A stretch of DNA of 64,000 nucleotides from Aquila chrysaetos chrysaetos (taxonomy: Eukaryota > Chordata > Aves > Accipitriformes > Accipitridae). Of this stretch, positions 25,601-55,380 are shown one piece after another. Location of the stretch: NCBI RefSeq assembly GCF_900496995.4, contig NC_044030.1, positions 78,470,017 through 78,534,016 on the forward strand. Reading direction: 5' to 3'. The notes beneath the pieces are model-generated. The model was not told the origin of the DNA and ran no database searches. It worked only from the letters and a program-made list of their open reading frames with translations. Numbering within the stretch: the stretch's first letter is position 1; every line of letters starts with the position of its first letter. The position numbers and the translations under genes were made by a program.

Positions 25601-27503
25601 AACTGGAAACAAAAGCAAAGAAATAGATAGCAAAGTCCTTCACCATTAGCAGTCCAGCTCAACTGAATCTACTTAATTTTCACTGTTTACTTCCACAATT
25701 AACTTAGTCCATCAATGCAGGGGAGGGACCTGAAATTTTGTTTTGACATCTTTGGAGCAAAGTGCTTTGGCTATAGCATTTCAAAGTTTGGATTTACAAG
25801 AATAGCTCAATTTTGAAACAAACCCAATTTAGTTCGGAGAAGTAGGAGTACCTGAAAATGAGGGCAATACCGTGTTCAGAAGAAGCAGTCCTCTCCACTC
25901 AACAGAAAAATGAGCGAATGTCACTCTGCTGCTGCTACCAGACCTGAGCTGGCTCACGGTCAGGGTGCCTCAGACTTTCCAGCCCAGTTAATGACACCTG
26001 AACAACAGCTACAGGAAATCAGGAATCAGTTCACACAAACCTGAAAAACCAGACGTTTCTGCCTGACCACAGCTGCTGGCTACTGTACAAGTTTCAGTAA
26101 ATAATACAAGTTTACATCACTTACATTCTGATGTGGATTTATAAATTCTTGATAAATATCACTAATTGGGATAGGGTGTTACCAAAACTAGTGCAAGATT
26201 TTTCCCTACTATTTAGGAAAAAGTGTAAATGGCAAGGCGTCATCAAAGGGGGAGTTATTTTAAGTAGTGGTAACAAATGCAGTCTCTAGGAGTGTGTGCA
26301 TTAGGGCATAGCCAGGGTTGGAGCAGAGGGTGGACGATTCATTCAACTCCATCCTCTGCCATGCCCCTTTCCAAAGGCAAGTCAGCTTCTACTGTCCTTT
26401 CCCTACATACGAGCGATACCTAGAAAGCAGTTATTCCCCCATGGTCATGGGATTGATAAACACATGTATATTCAAAAAGGGAACCAAAAATGCCATCTCT
26501 GCTCACCAGAGTCACACAACAGTATTCAGCAGCCCTCTGGTCATGCAGTCTGATGCAGTGAGGTCAACTACTGTGGAGTGAAGGTAGCATGTGTCCTTCA
26601 TAGTCTTCCAGAACAGGCAATAGGACATGCCTTGGCCAAAACATTGGGTCAGTTAGCCAAAGAGGAGGTGGAAGGAGGGACTATGAGAAATGGAGGTGAA
26701 TAGCTGCGGCTGAAAAGAGAAATAGCTAACTGGAATGAACTGGGTGGCTCAGTGGTATTTTCCACCTTGAGGCCTTTACCTTTAATGGCCATGAATAATA
26801 AAGAGCTTCTTCATTTTGTTTGAAAGGGAAATGGAAAATGGTTTCAGACGTGAGTCAGAACAATGTTTGTTCTCCACTGAGTCACCACTGTTGCTGCCTA
26901 CTACAGTTGTGTGATTTCTTCTTAGAGTTGTCATTCTGAATATACCCACACTGATGAAGTTTCTCTAACAGATCAGGTGCATGTGATAGCCTAAAAGACA
27001 GAGTAATACCTGACTTAAATAAAAAAAAAAAAAAAAAGAAAAGCAACATCTGTTTAGGCTCTCCTGTGCTTCAAACTGGCTAACAGGCTGTCTCACAAAC
27101 AAGCACAAGGTAGCCATTGCATTTGACATTCTCCATGGGCTGCTGTACTTGCAGACTAACCTCACTGCAGTATTATCATGAAAATACTCACTTGCTCCCA
27201 TGAAATGATTGTGTGGCGTTCAGCTGGCTCCTTTTCCACAAATGCCACCTCAGTAACCCCTGGAGAAGTCTCTAAAAGGAAAAGAGGAGCATGTTTGCAG
27301 CTGGAACAGGTAACACCAACACAGTGAGCCAGACACTTTTGCAAGTTAACCTGACTGACAGCTGGGGAAAAGGCATTAATGACTGCAAGCATTGTGCTGG
27401 TGACTGAGCAGTCACTTTCCTTTGTCTGTAACTGTACGCAGCATTTCTTGGTATGAGGATGCCTAGTGCTGCATAAGATGCCATCCTTTGATGGTTTTTA
27501 TAG

Positions 27504-27538
<35 letters not shown>

Positions 27539-30500
27539 TTTTGTATTCAAGGTGTGATGTTTTGCAGGGGATTCATGGAAAAATCAAGCATGGGTTCCCG
27601 GGCAAACTCTAAGAGAGATGAATCTTTCTTTGTAAGCATGCCCTGTGGTTTCAGTTGGGTAGTATATTCTCAGCTTGACACAAGATTTGTGCAGTGTTGC
27701 TGTGAATTGCTAACAACTGTATTCCACAGACAGGCACAGTTCAACACCGGATTCAGTGGGTTTGAACAGACACAGAATCTGATCCTGCTGAAGGGATCTG
27801 CATGAGCAAACATCAGTTCTCTGGAATCCCAGCTGGACATGTGCAAATTTGTTACAAGCACTGAGCTCATAATTTATAAAAATCATCTGAATATTTTATG
27901 GGAAAGAATGCTATATAAATGCAAGATACTAATCTACATGGTTCTATCCTTGCAGGTGTGTGATGGCAGAACAGTCTCCCTTGATGTTTTACTTCATCTA
28001 CAGCCAACTGAAATAGTTCCCACTGACTTCATTCACTTTGGATCAGGTCCAGAAAGACTACTAACTTGTTGTGGGAACTGCAAGCCCAGCACAGAGGGCC
28101 GTGGAACACAAGTGATCACTATGCAGGGCTTTCAAGACCAGCTCTGCTGTGAAAGTACTGGCTTCCAACGCATTCACACAGATTGTAATTGCTTTCTGGT
28201 AAAACATACACAGTGCACTGGACAGGAAAGGCAGTCACTAGAGAGCTTTGGTTTGGTTTTTATCTCCAGCACTGGGCTTTTAATTGTAGCAGTGGCATTG
28301 TCCTTGTCTGTTCTGTTGGTGGAAGAGCAGCACTCAGTTTCAGGAAGTCTAAACTTAGCTTTAATTGGAAGTATTGATTGGTACATGGTCAGATAATTTA
28401 AAAAACAAAACATAGCACCAGAAAACCAACCACCAAGTTAAAGACAGAAAAAAGAAAAAACATAAAATCATAGTAGGTCACCTAGGTAATCTGTATGGTC
28501 AAGGGCAGGCCCCAACATACAGAAGACTCTGATGTTTCACCAAGTTTCACTTCCGATACACAGATGCAAGGTGGGGGGATCTGTCTCTTGCTTAAATATA
28601 AGCCATCCTTATGTATTCTGCTTCTAAAGAAGTGTGTGGAATCAATGATCTCACCGGTCTTTTCCATCTAAGCTATGCAAGCCTTATGAGAAGTTAAGAG
28701 ATTATAATAACAGAGTAGTTGTTATTTCTGTGATCAAAGAAAACAGCAGGGATGTTTAATTCATCACGCACAATGACTCGACTGGGATGACGGAAGATTA
28801 AATATCCTATCAGTCAAAGAAGATGTCTAGAATGAGAGAACTGCAACTAAAGAGGTCTGAACCAAATCCAAGATCAAAAGAAAGAGAAATTCCATCTTAA
28901 AAGCCTGAATGTTATATCAAAAATATCCTGTGGGTAAACTGAAGACCACTTTTAACAGATGTCTGTAGGTATGGATGGGAGCTCCATTAAACATTAACGA
29001 GGAAAAGAAGTCTGCCATGGGTTACTTTTTCTTCCAGATGGAAGAAATAAAGAAGCCACTGAGGTTAGACAAAAGATACAGGATAAAGCTGAACTAGTTC
29101 AGGTGACTCCTCCCTATTAACTATTATGAATTAAAATCACAGTAGACTCTGTCCTATTTTTAGGACATTTCATCTGGAAGCTTCCAAAAATGCTTTGCAG
29201 TATTAATCAGAAAGAGCCAATGTAACGTAGTGACACGAAGCTGATGCAGGAAATTGCACCATTATCAGTCCTTATGGTACTGCTAATACTGCCTATAAGT
29301 TGGATTAACTTTCAGCAACTTTTTAAAATGTCTGAATAGTTACATTCTTATCTAATAAAGACTGTAAATAGTCAAGTATGGTCCTGCTCTGGGCTGTCCA
29401 GAAAAGCTAACACCTCCCATTCAGATTTAGTTGTCAGCAATTGACCTTTCTGGAATTTGCTATTAGTCATAGAACTTCAGCAAAATGAATCACATGGGCA
29501 ATGGGAAAGATGCCTCTCTTTTTTCCTCAAAGTATAATCTCCATAATGCTTGTGAGAAATCTCGCACCTCGTAGGGACTTCCACAGAGACAACAAGTTAA
29601 AAAAAACAAAACAACCCCCTCCCCCTGCAACCTCATATACAGGATTTGTTTAAAGGAGTGTTTTTGAAATGGTGCCATGAACATTTGCTCATAAAGGTAT
29701 TGGAAAATTGGGCCTCAAGCTCCCATATACTCTACGTGAAAAATTTTCTTGCTTAAAAGGAGTATGTTGAGTTTCATTACATGATCATTTCTATCTCCTG
29801 AAAAAAATGTTTCACAAACTCAACAGTTAAAAGCCTATTACTGCTTTTATGTTATGGTAGGCAGAAAAGTATCTACTGGCTTCATCAGACTTCCCAAAAG
29901 AAGATTTAAAATAAGATAGTTTCTAGTGCTGCAAACTACCAAGGAAGGCACCTTTCTGAATGATATACGCTTTGGTATTTGAAAGAAACAAACACTGAAC
30001 AGATTGGTAATGTTTCCCAATTAGTTCAGCAATTCTAATTAATGGTGGCACAATTTACATGCTTTGGACTACTTCACTAGGAAAAAAGTGCGCAAATTTC
30101 CCAGAAGGAGTGGAGAGACAGAGAACAGAACCAGAGTAAAACATCACTGCAATGGACTGGAGTGCGCATTGTTATATTGCAAAACGCAAGTCATCAGAGA
30201 TACAGACAGAACACCAAAAAAATCCCAAACACAAACCAGTAAACACCTTCCATGTGAAAGGGATGCTACAGGACTTTCAGAGCCAAGCCTGCATTGCTAT
30301 GTCTTGACGGTGTAAGTAACACACCTACCCAAAACAGTTTATATGGCAACATCACTTTTGGACACAGTTACCACCATGCAGATCTCATACATCTGAGCCT
30401 GGGTGGTGAAAATGTGGGCAGGGCTAGGAATTTTTTAAAAAGAGCTACTTCAAAGAAGCATTTGCCCATGATGGTTGATCATCAGTAGTTTCACCTTTTT

Positions 30501-31803
30501 AATGCTCTCACAGAGTAGAATGATAATGTTATCCGGACCTCACAGCTGGAAAAAAAACCCCAAGAAGTCCAGTAATAAGTCAGTAAGAGAATGCTGAACA
30601 GAGATTCAGGTTGAAATCCTGTCCTCACTGAAGCCCACAGCAAGAATTTTGCCCCGGTCTTTTAATCTCGTCTGTCTGAGCAGCTATCTAAAAACATGTG
30701 CAATTAGCAATACACTTAAGTTACCAGATGAAACTCACTGTCCTGCAATACACTGGCTGGGTGAGGTAATTACAGCAGTCACCTTTGGCTTTAAAATTCA
30801 TAGGAAGTTCTGGAACCGCAATTTGTAATGTTGTCGTATGCAAGGCTCGGGACAGATGTACTGCTTTCCAGCCATACAAACATGACAGTTCTGTGGCCCA
30901 GGCTGCCGGCAGATGAAAGGTCTGATGCTAAAATCCTTTACACATGCAAATACTTTCACCAATTCTTGTCATTCTACTGCCAGGAATGAAGTTTTGTCTG
31001 AGAAGCCTTACTTTGAGATGTTGAACGCCTCGCACTCCTGCTGAACTTCAAAGGGACGCAAGAAGGCTCAAGACATGAGCAAAAACCTGAGATGGCAAGC
31101 AGGAAAGAGTCCCATGCTATGGGAATAAGCCGCAGGGTGACTATTTGTGGGGATTTGATCCTGAGCAGATTCACAGATTAGTGTTCTGCCAGAACACTGC
31201 ACCACACCGAACTCCTTCCATTGGGCACGCTACCTGCTGACCCTAGATGACAACAGAGGCTAAGAATTATGCGTGATTTTGAATAAAACACCACCTCCTC
31301 TTTCTTTGATTTTTTTTCCCCTGAAACTGTAGGGCCCTCTCAAGTCGAGAGATGCAGGATTTCTGCCGTTGACCCAAACGCTAAGAACAAGGGCTTTGTA
31401 TCTGTCCGTGTGCGCGCAGAAGCAGCACAGCTACGTCCTTCCAGAGGAGGAACCTGCGACAGCCCTGCGGCCGCCCACCCCGCACGCCCTGGGGTTGCCC
31501 ACCGCTTCTCGGCTGCGGGGCTGCCAAGGGGAAGCCACCGCCGGGCCCGGCCTGCCCCGGCCCGGCCCCGGAGACGGCGACCGGGGCCGGGGCCTGCGGG
31601 TCCGCCGCGGGACCCCCGCCCTGGGCGCTGAGGGAGGCGGCCCCTTCCCGCCCCCGGCGGTTTCCGTGGCAAGCGAGTGACACCCCCGCCCTACCCCGAG
31701 CCCAGGCGGCTCTCGCACGCCGCCACTCACCCAGTATCCGTGTGACCCCCAGGGTGAGCTTGTCCAGGTAGGGCTTGATGCTGGCGGAGGGCTTCTCCTC
31801 CAT
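10450..31803 (-). CDS. TPGS2: Tubulin polyglutamylase complex subunit 2, complete
   Basis: Non-catalytic subunit of the TTLL1-containing complex that adds glutamate side chains to tubulin in neurons and cilia. Seven exons (31731-31803, 27192-27271, 18298-18385, 15936-16067, 14172-14285, 12631-12791, 10450-10692) join in frame to 296 residues; human is about 300. Recognised segments include KPYLDKLTLGVTRIL (11-24 region), TSPGVTEV, PEDLKNFYLMTDGFQMTWSV (about 58-77), LPNAPTLADLEDDTDEE, EKPHFDSRSLIFELDPCNG, DTEIWFLDRALYWHFLT and QWQYAFTSYG. The PEDLKNFY-to-FELD part fits the SMI1/KNR4-like fold assigned to this family. The C-terminal 60 residues are basic and Ser/Lys rich, likely disordered. 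The start is the only ATG with a good match to the known N-terminus. It shares a promoter with KIAA1328 on the other strand. Confidence 0.95.
10693..12630 (-). other. TPGS2: TPGS2 intron 6
   Basis: 1.9 kb intron with donor GTAGGA. No clear repeat or exon seen; several open frames here have no supporting features. Confidence 0.85.
12631..12791 (-). CDS. TPGS2: TPGS2 exon 6
   Basis: 161 nt, residues 163-216, encoding VVSPDTEIWFLDRA through GVSPQAK. The acceptor TTCTAG gives the same spacing as the human protein (four residues between KP and DTE). A second acceptor, CCCCAG, 12 bases downstream would start the exon at 12779 and drop VVSP in frame. Confidence 0.93.
12792..14171 (-). other. TPGS2: TPGS2 intron 5
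   Basis: 1.4 kb intron, donor GTAAGA. A segment near 13035-13075 looks like a degraded MIR in reverse orientation (TTTCCTCACCATAAAATGGA). Otherwise unremarkable. Confidence 0.8.
14172..14285 (-). CDS. TPGS2: TPGS2 exon 5
   Basis: 114 nt, phase 1 to 1, encoding NGDKPEKPHFDSRSLIFELD and CNGNGKVCLVYKHTKP. Acceptor TTTTCAG, donor G|GTAAGA. Confidence 0.94.
14286..15935 (-). other. TPGS2: TPGS2 intron 4
   Basis: 1.65 kb intron carrying a CR1 remnant (14495-14850) in the same orientation as the gene. The rest looks unique. Confidence 0.85.
14495..14850 (-). repeat. CR1 LINE remnant
   Basis: The plus strand shows diverged reverse-complement CR1 3' region: TTGCCCTCTAGTCCTTCC, then AAAGCAAGATCAGC, then GGAGATGCCACAATCTCCAG. 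These correspond to the CR1 landmarks reading CTCTAGTCCAACCCC, AAAGCAGG and GGAGACTCCACAACCTC. Boundaries are approximate. Confidence 0.65.
15936..16067 (-). CDS. TPGS2: TPGS2 exon 4
   Basis: 132 nt, phase 1 to 1, encoding TPMPLGSMVINSVSKLCRLG then SMYTLPNAPTLADLEDDTDE. Acceptor ATTGCAG, donor G|GTAAGG. Confidence 0.94.
16068..18297 (-). other. TPGS2: TPGS2 intron 3
   Basis: 2.2 kb intron carrying a solo LTR (16813-17380) antisense to the gene. No other element was recognised. Confidence 0.85.
16813..17380 (+). mobile_element. Solo LTR of an endogenous retrovirus, ERVL-like
   Basis: 568 bp with TG...CA ends, TATATAAA at 17076 and ATTAAA at 17249. Flanked by AGGTC and ACGTC, a 5-bp target duplication with one mismatch. 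It is the same family and same length as the LTR at 36990. No internal retroviral genes are present. The orientation is antisense to TPGS2. Confidence 0.85.
18298..18385 (-). CDS. TPGS2: TPGS2 exon 3
   Basis: 88 nt, phase 0 to 1, encoding KNSCMLPEDLKNFYLMTDGF and QMTWSVKTD. Acceptor TTTGCAG, donor G|GTGAGT. This is the best conserved piece of the SMI1/KNR4-like fold. Confidence 0.95.
18641..19475 (-). mobile_element. Solo LTR with perfect 5-bp target duplication
   Basis: 835 bp beginning TGTCACGACC and ending CTCTCACA, flanked on both sides by GATTG. Orientation is judged minus from an AATAAA (complement of 18740-18745) and a TATA-like GATAAAAGGA (complement of 19173-19182). It includes a purine-only-like stretch near 19028-19085. 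There are no retroviral genes, so it is a recombined solo LTR within TPGS2 intron 2, in gene sense. Confidence 0.85.
20300..20540 (-). repeat. CR1 LINE remnant
   Basis: Plus strand reads as reverse-complement CR1: TTCCACAATCTCTGCATTGA, then GTGAAAAAGTGTTCCTAAT, then GCTGCAACTTGTGGTCATT. These match CR1 landmarks in the usual order. A 12-bp tandem duplication (20442-20465) lies at its right side. Boundaries are approximate. Confidence 0.75.
22141..22234 (+). repeat. Direct repeat copy A
   Basis: About 94 bp, roughly 86% identical by eye to 24816-24910, same orientation, 2.67 kb apart within TPGS2 intron 2. Shared blocks include GATTTTAAAAC, CAGTTAAATACTA and CAATTTAACAAACA. Family not recognised. 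Confidence 0.75.
24816..24910 (+). repeat. Direct repeat copy B
   Basis: Partner of the copy at 22141. Flanking sequence is not similar between the two, so the duplicated unit is about 95 bp or is an unrecognised dispersed repeat. Confidence 0.75.
25188..25202 (+). repeat. Poly-C tract
   Basis: Fifteen consecutive C, preceded by ACATCACA. It is a low-complexity run in TPGS2 intron 2. Confidence 0.9.
27192..27271 (-). CDS. TPGS2: TPGS2 exon 2
   Basis: 80 nt, phase 1 to 0, encoding TSPGVTEVAFVEKEPAERHT and IISWEQ. Acceptor TCCTTTTAG, donor A|GTGAGT. Confidence 0.95.
27501..27538 (+). repeat. TA/CA microsatellite
   Basis: A run of TA dinucleotides passing into CA dinucleotides. It explains the YIYIY and VCVYMCVY segments in local open frames. 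Confidence 0.9.
28000..28060 (+). repeat. Possible ancient amniote repeat fragment
   Basis: CCCACTGACTTCATTCACTT followed by GGATCAGGTCC resembles a widespread old amniote repeat with a CCATTGACTTCAATGGGA and GGATCAGGCC pattern. Related GACTTCAGTGG pieces occur near 14030 and 22087. Weak evidence. Confidence 0.3.
31731..31803 (-). CDS. TPGS2: TPGS2 exon 1
   Basis: 73 nt encoding MEEKPSASIKPYLDKLTLGV and TRIL plus one base of a split Glu codon. Donor G|GTGAGT. The ATG at 31803 lies in CTCCATCCTCC on the plus strand, and the 5' UTR is in the CpG island. Confidence 0.95.
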
Positions 31804-31980
31804 CCTCCGCAGGCCCCTGCCCGGCTGCCCTCACCGTCAACGCCCCGGTAGCAGGAGAGACCGATGGGGGCGTGTGCATGGGTGCGGGGTGGAAGCGCGG
31901 GGGGGGGGTAGATGAGGGAGGGAAGGGAATGACTCCTTTTGTCCTTCCTCCCACCCCGTAGCCGCCGCTGCGCCGCGAGG

Positions 31981-32002
31981 TGCGCTGGGAATAGTAGTTC
32001 TC
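31981..32002 (-). promoter_or_regulatory. ZNF143/THAP11-like motif 1
   Basis: Minus strand reads AACTACTATTCCCAGCGCA, a close match to the ACTACAATTCCCAGCATGC-type element bound by ZNF143 and THAP11. Confidence 0.65.
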
Positions 32003-32051
32003 CCGTCGGATGCCTCGGCCGGCCTATGGCGGGCGGGGAGCGCCAGGCGGC

Positions 32052-32071
32052 CTGACGGGAGTGGTAGTTCC
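32052..32071 (-). promoter_or_regulatory. ZNF143/THAP11-like motif 2 (weaker)
   Basis: Minus strand reads GAACTACCACTCCCGTCAG. It keeps the ACTAC-n-ACTCCC core and loses the CAGCATGC half. Confidence 0.5.
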
Positions 32072-32108
32072 GCGGGAGGGCGGTCCCCTCGTCAGCCCGC
32101 GCTCCGAG

Positions 32109-32130
32109 GACTACGACTCCCAGCGTGCCC
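32109..32130 (+). promoter_or_regulatory. ZNF143/THAP11-like motif 3
   Basis: Plus strand reads ACTACGACTCCCAGCGTGCC, nearly the full ACTACAACTCCCAGCATGC consensus. Both differences are G for A, one of them within the TGC-flanking half. Confidence 0.75.
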
Positions 32131-32197
32131 CTCTCCTCCGCCTGCCGGCAGCGCCCCGCGGCCCCCGGCAGCGGCGAGGCGAAGCCGGCGCCGGCAG

Positions 32198-32208
32198 CCA
32201 ATGGGCGG
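32198..32208 (+). promoter_or_regulatory. CCAAT box joined to a GC box
   Basis: CCAATGGGCGG, an NF-Y site running directly into an Sp1-type GGGCGG, about 60 bp before the KIAA1328 start codon. The in-frame ATG inside this box (32201) is therefore probably upstream of or near the transcription start rather than the true translation start. Confidence 0.6.
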
Positions 32209-32231
32209 CGAGCGCTGGGGGGGCGGCGGGG

Positions 32232-32250
32232 GGCACTCTGGGAGTGGCGG
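32232..32250 (-). promoter_or_regulatory. ZNF143/THAP11-like motif 4 (partial)
   Basis: Minus strand reads CCACTCCCAGAGTGCC, the right half of the same element, in the presumed KIAA1328 5' UTR. Confidence 0.45.
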
Positions 32251-32260
32251 TTGTTTCAAG

Positions 32261-52509
<20,249 letters not shown>

Positions 52510-54782
52510 TAAAAATATGTGCAGGGGCTCACTGTCTGAAATAAAAAGTGAACTACAGAGAAATAATTGTTCTAATTTATGGCAGAGGATAAATCTGCAT
52601 GTGCTGCCATTCAAAAGCAATCAGAGAGATGACTTGTCAGCATGTGACGCTGGCTCATTTGAGCTTAAAACTGCCATCCAGCTGTTCCTATGATGTTGTT
52701 TTGCTATGAAATAGGTATTTGTCAACTAAAAATGACAATAAGGATTTTATGCATTAAAATACGGTTATAGATTTATTTTTTTTACTTAATCCTGTTAGGT
52801 TGTTGTAATTGAGGTCTGAAACTTGCATGGTATTCCAGTCCTCTCCGTGTCCAGAGAAAGACAACTTATACTGAAGGCATTTAAACTATATATATGTACT
52901 AGGAGATTTAGCCAGTTCAGACTTTTTTTGGTGTAGCTTTTGTTTGTTTGTTTTTATATAAAGTCAGCTGATTCTCTTGCAGGCTGTGACTTCCGTATTT
53001 GTTAAGCTGCATATGCTTAGTCCCAGACCGGGAATATCACATGCAAAGTTGAAGTTGGAGGAATTACAATTTTCCTTCAGTGTGGTGTGATAGACCTTTA
53101 CAAAATTCTTTTGTTCATTTCTCTTCCAAACCTTTGATATTGATGCTTTCTTGTTTAATTCTTCAGAAGGGTAGCGGTTGACTGCAGTGGGATATGGAAG
53201 AGTCAGTGCTGCAACTACAGTAGAAGCAAATAGCACGTGATTGATCAGGAGCTGTATTTCAAGTAGGGAGGATACTAATGCCATGTTAAAAAGCATTGAT
53301 GAAACCTAGCGTGCGATACAGTTTTCAGTCCCCAGTCACACCTTGTTCAAGTAAAAAATGGAGTTAGTGACAAAAGTTGTGGAGAAGGGCTACTTAAGAT
53401 GGTGGGGGGCTTGGAGAACCTATTATCTGATAAGAGACTAAAGTTTGTGTGCATATGCTTATGAATAGTGACTGGCCGTATAGAAGCAGGTCGAGATAGT
53501 GGTAATTTGAATAGGGGGAGAGGCAGTACTGAGACATAAAGGGGCTCATCAATCTATAGGCCAGTGTTGAAACAGAAATAAACAGAGATAAATGGTCCAC
53601 AAACTTAAACATGAAGTTAGAGGAGGGTTCTTGAAAATTCGAGCAATCCAGTTTAGCACTGGAAGGCTTAACAAAAAAAAAAAGCTTTTTTTATGACAGA
53701 GCTTGGTTGGCTTATGAAAAGAATTCGGTGATATGTTGTTTCTGTCAGCAGGGGATTGCCCTTGATGACCCAGAAGATCCCTTGTAGCACAGCAGCACTT
53801 ATATTGATAGAAAGAATTTGGTCTGTTTGTACTAAATAATATACATATCAACAAGCTTAGCCAGGCACGGAACAGTTCCTGGAAAATATTAAAGCTGATG
53901 TATTTAAGAGCCATTAGATGGGACTACAACTCTTTTACATTAATTTCACTGAAGTCGGTATTTTGTTGTATATTACATCTGTGTATTCGGTCAGCTTATG
54001 AATGTGGGTAGGATGTATGTTCCTGATTAATATTTTTTTAATTTATGCACATAAAGCTTTCACTAATTCACCTGAGGTTTGTTTGGCTACTGGGAAGTAG
54101 GCATGCTTGCTTGGGTTTTTTTGTGGTGTTTTTTCTGTGGTGTGTTTTGGGGTTGGGTTTTTTTTTGGTGTTTTTTGTTTTTTCCTTTACTAGAAATAGA
54201 TTGCACAAGCGTGCATACTTTTTCAGAAGTCTGGTAGACATGGCAGAAGGTTAATGCATGCAATTTTACACTTCATAAAACTCTTTAAAACCGAGAAATA
54301 GAAAACAAGGTTATAATTTAAAACTATATAATTTTAACTACTGCAATACTTGTCTATCATACATGAATGATTCAAGATCTTCAATGTACCTCTGATCAGT
54401 TAATTTTTTATCTTAAAGCTTGTTGCAGAGACAAGAAGTGGTAGAAAGGACTTGCCAAAGTTGAATACAGATTCTGGCTATTTTCAAGTACAGCAACGTG
54501 AAATTCTTCAAGTTCTGAAATGCCGAGGGTTCACTTGTAAATAAGATATCAGGAATATAATACCATAAGAAAAACCCTTCAAGTCTGGTAAAATCAATTT
54601 TACTTACTTCCCCTGCCCCCCCCCCCCAAGCTAATTTATTCTCTATAGAATTACTTTATCTAGCCCAGTATTTAAAATTACCCTACGATAAGAAATCGGT
54701 GCTTCTGATGTAACTGCAGCTATCCAGTGAAGTGTAATTTCAACTTGGTGAAGGTTTAATTGGAATAGCATGGGGAGTGTGG

Positions 54783-54805
54783 TTTTTTTTTTTTTTTTTT
54801 TTTTT
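54783..54805 (+). repeat. Poly-T tract (about 23 T)
   Basis: Homopolymer run in KIAA1328 intron 5. Confidence 0.9.
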
Positions 54806-55289
54806 AGCAACGTGTTTTGTTGTTTTTTTCTTATTAAGACTCTTGCAGCAAAGATATACTTTGTGTGCTTGAAATCTCTACTTTAAAGGCAGACTTTCCT
54901 CATTTTGTAGTGGTTGGTTATTTTTTTTTTTGAGAAGCTATCCATGTGTATTCATTGCTGATGAACTATGACAGAAGCTTTGGGGAGTAGGGGAGTAGGT
55001 GTTGTGCAGTGATCTCGCTGCAAAACTTTGAGTAATTTACCAGTATTGGAAAAACAATATCTGTCTGCAGCCTAAACTTACGGTTGCTTTGGAATTGGTC
55101 AGTGCTGTCTGGGCAGGGAACAACTAAAATTTCATGCAGACTTAAATGCCAAATCTATCCTTCCATTGCAGTTGAAATTTTGAAATTTGAGTAGCCCTTA
55201 CTAGGGCATACAGTTAATGCAGGACAATCCTGATGAAGACGCTGTGAATCATAAATAGGCCAGCCTGTTGTCAGGGTTGCCAAATACTT

Positions 55290-55380
55290 ATTATCACAGA
55301 ATTAAGGAAAAATTAGGGATTCCAAGTAGTTGTCTGGTCTACTTTTTCCCTAAAGCAGTATCATTAGACCTGTCGTATTA
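55290..55380 (-). repeat. Possible degraded CR1 3' end
   Basis: Plus strand ATCACAGAATTAAGG, then GGTCTACTTTTTCCCTAAAG and CAG resemble reverse-complement CR1 landmarks (tail repeat, CTAGTCCAACCCCCTGC, TAAAGCAGG). Highly diverged. Confidence 0.4.

Larger units (their letters stand above)
18386..27191 (-). other. TPGS2: TPGS2 intron 2
   Basis: 8.8 kb intron. It holds a solo LTR (18641-19475), a CR1 remnant (20300-20540), a diverged direct repeat pair (22141 and 24816), a C15 tract at 25188-25202 and an A-rich run near 27020-27037. Two open frames, at 23475 and 24203, have no recognisable product. Confidence 0.8.
27272..31730 (-). other. TPGS2: TPGS2 intron 1
   Basis: 4.5 kb intron. It contains a TA/CA microsatellite (27501-27538), an ancient-looking repeat fragment near 28005-28060 and a 185-codon open frame on the plus strand that I do not regard as coding. 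From about 31380 rightwards it becomes very GC-rich and belongs to the CpG island. Confidence 0.8.

Noticed and set aside
27839-28396. 185-codon plus-strand open frame in TPGS2 intron 1
   Set aside because: No domain recognised, overlaps an old repeat fragment, an opposite-strand frame covers the same bases, and about one such length is expected by chance.
54484-54545. Frame reading FQVQQREILQVLKC, superficially like the next human KIAA1328 exon (LQLQYRECQELL)
   Set aside because: Similarity is weak where neighbours are almost identical to human, phase and AC acceptor are missing, and a stop follows soon.
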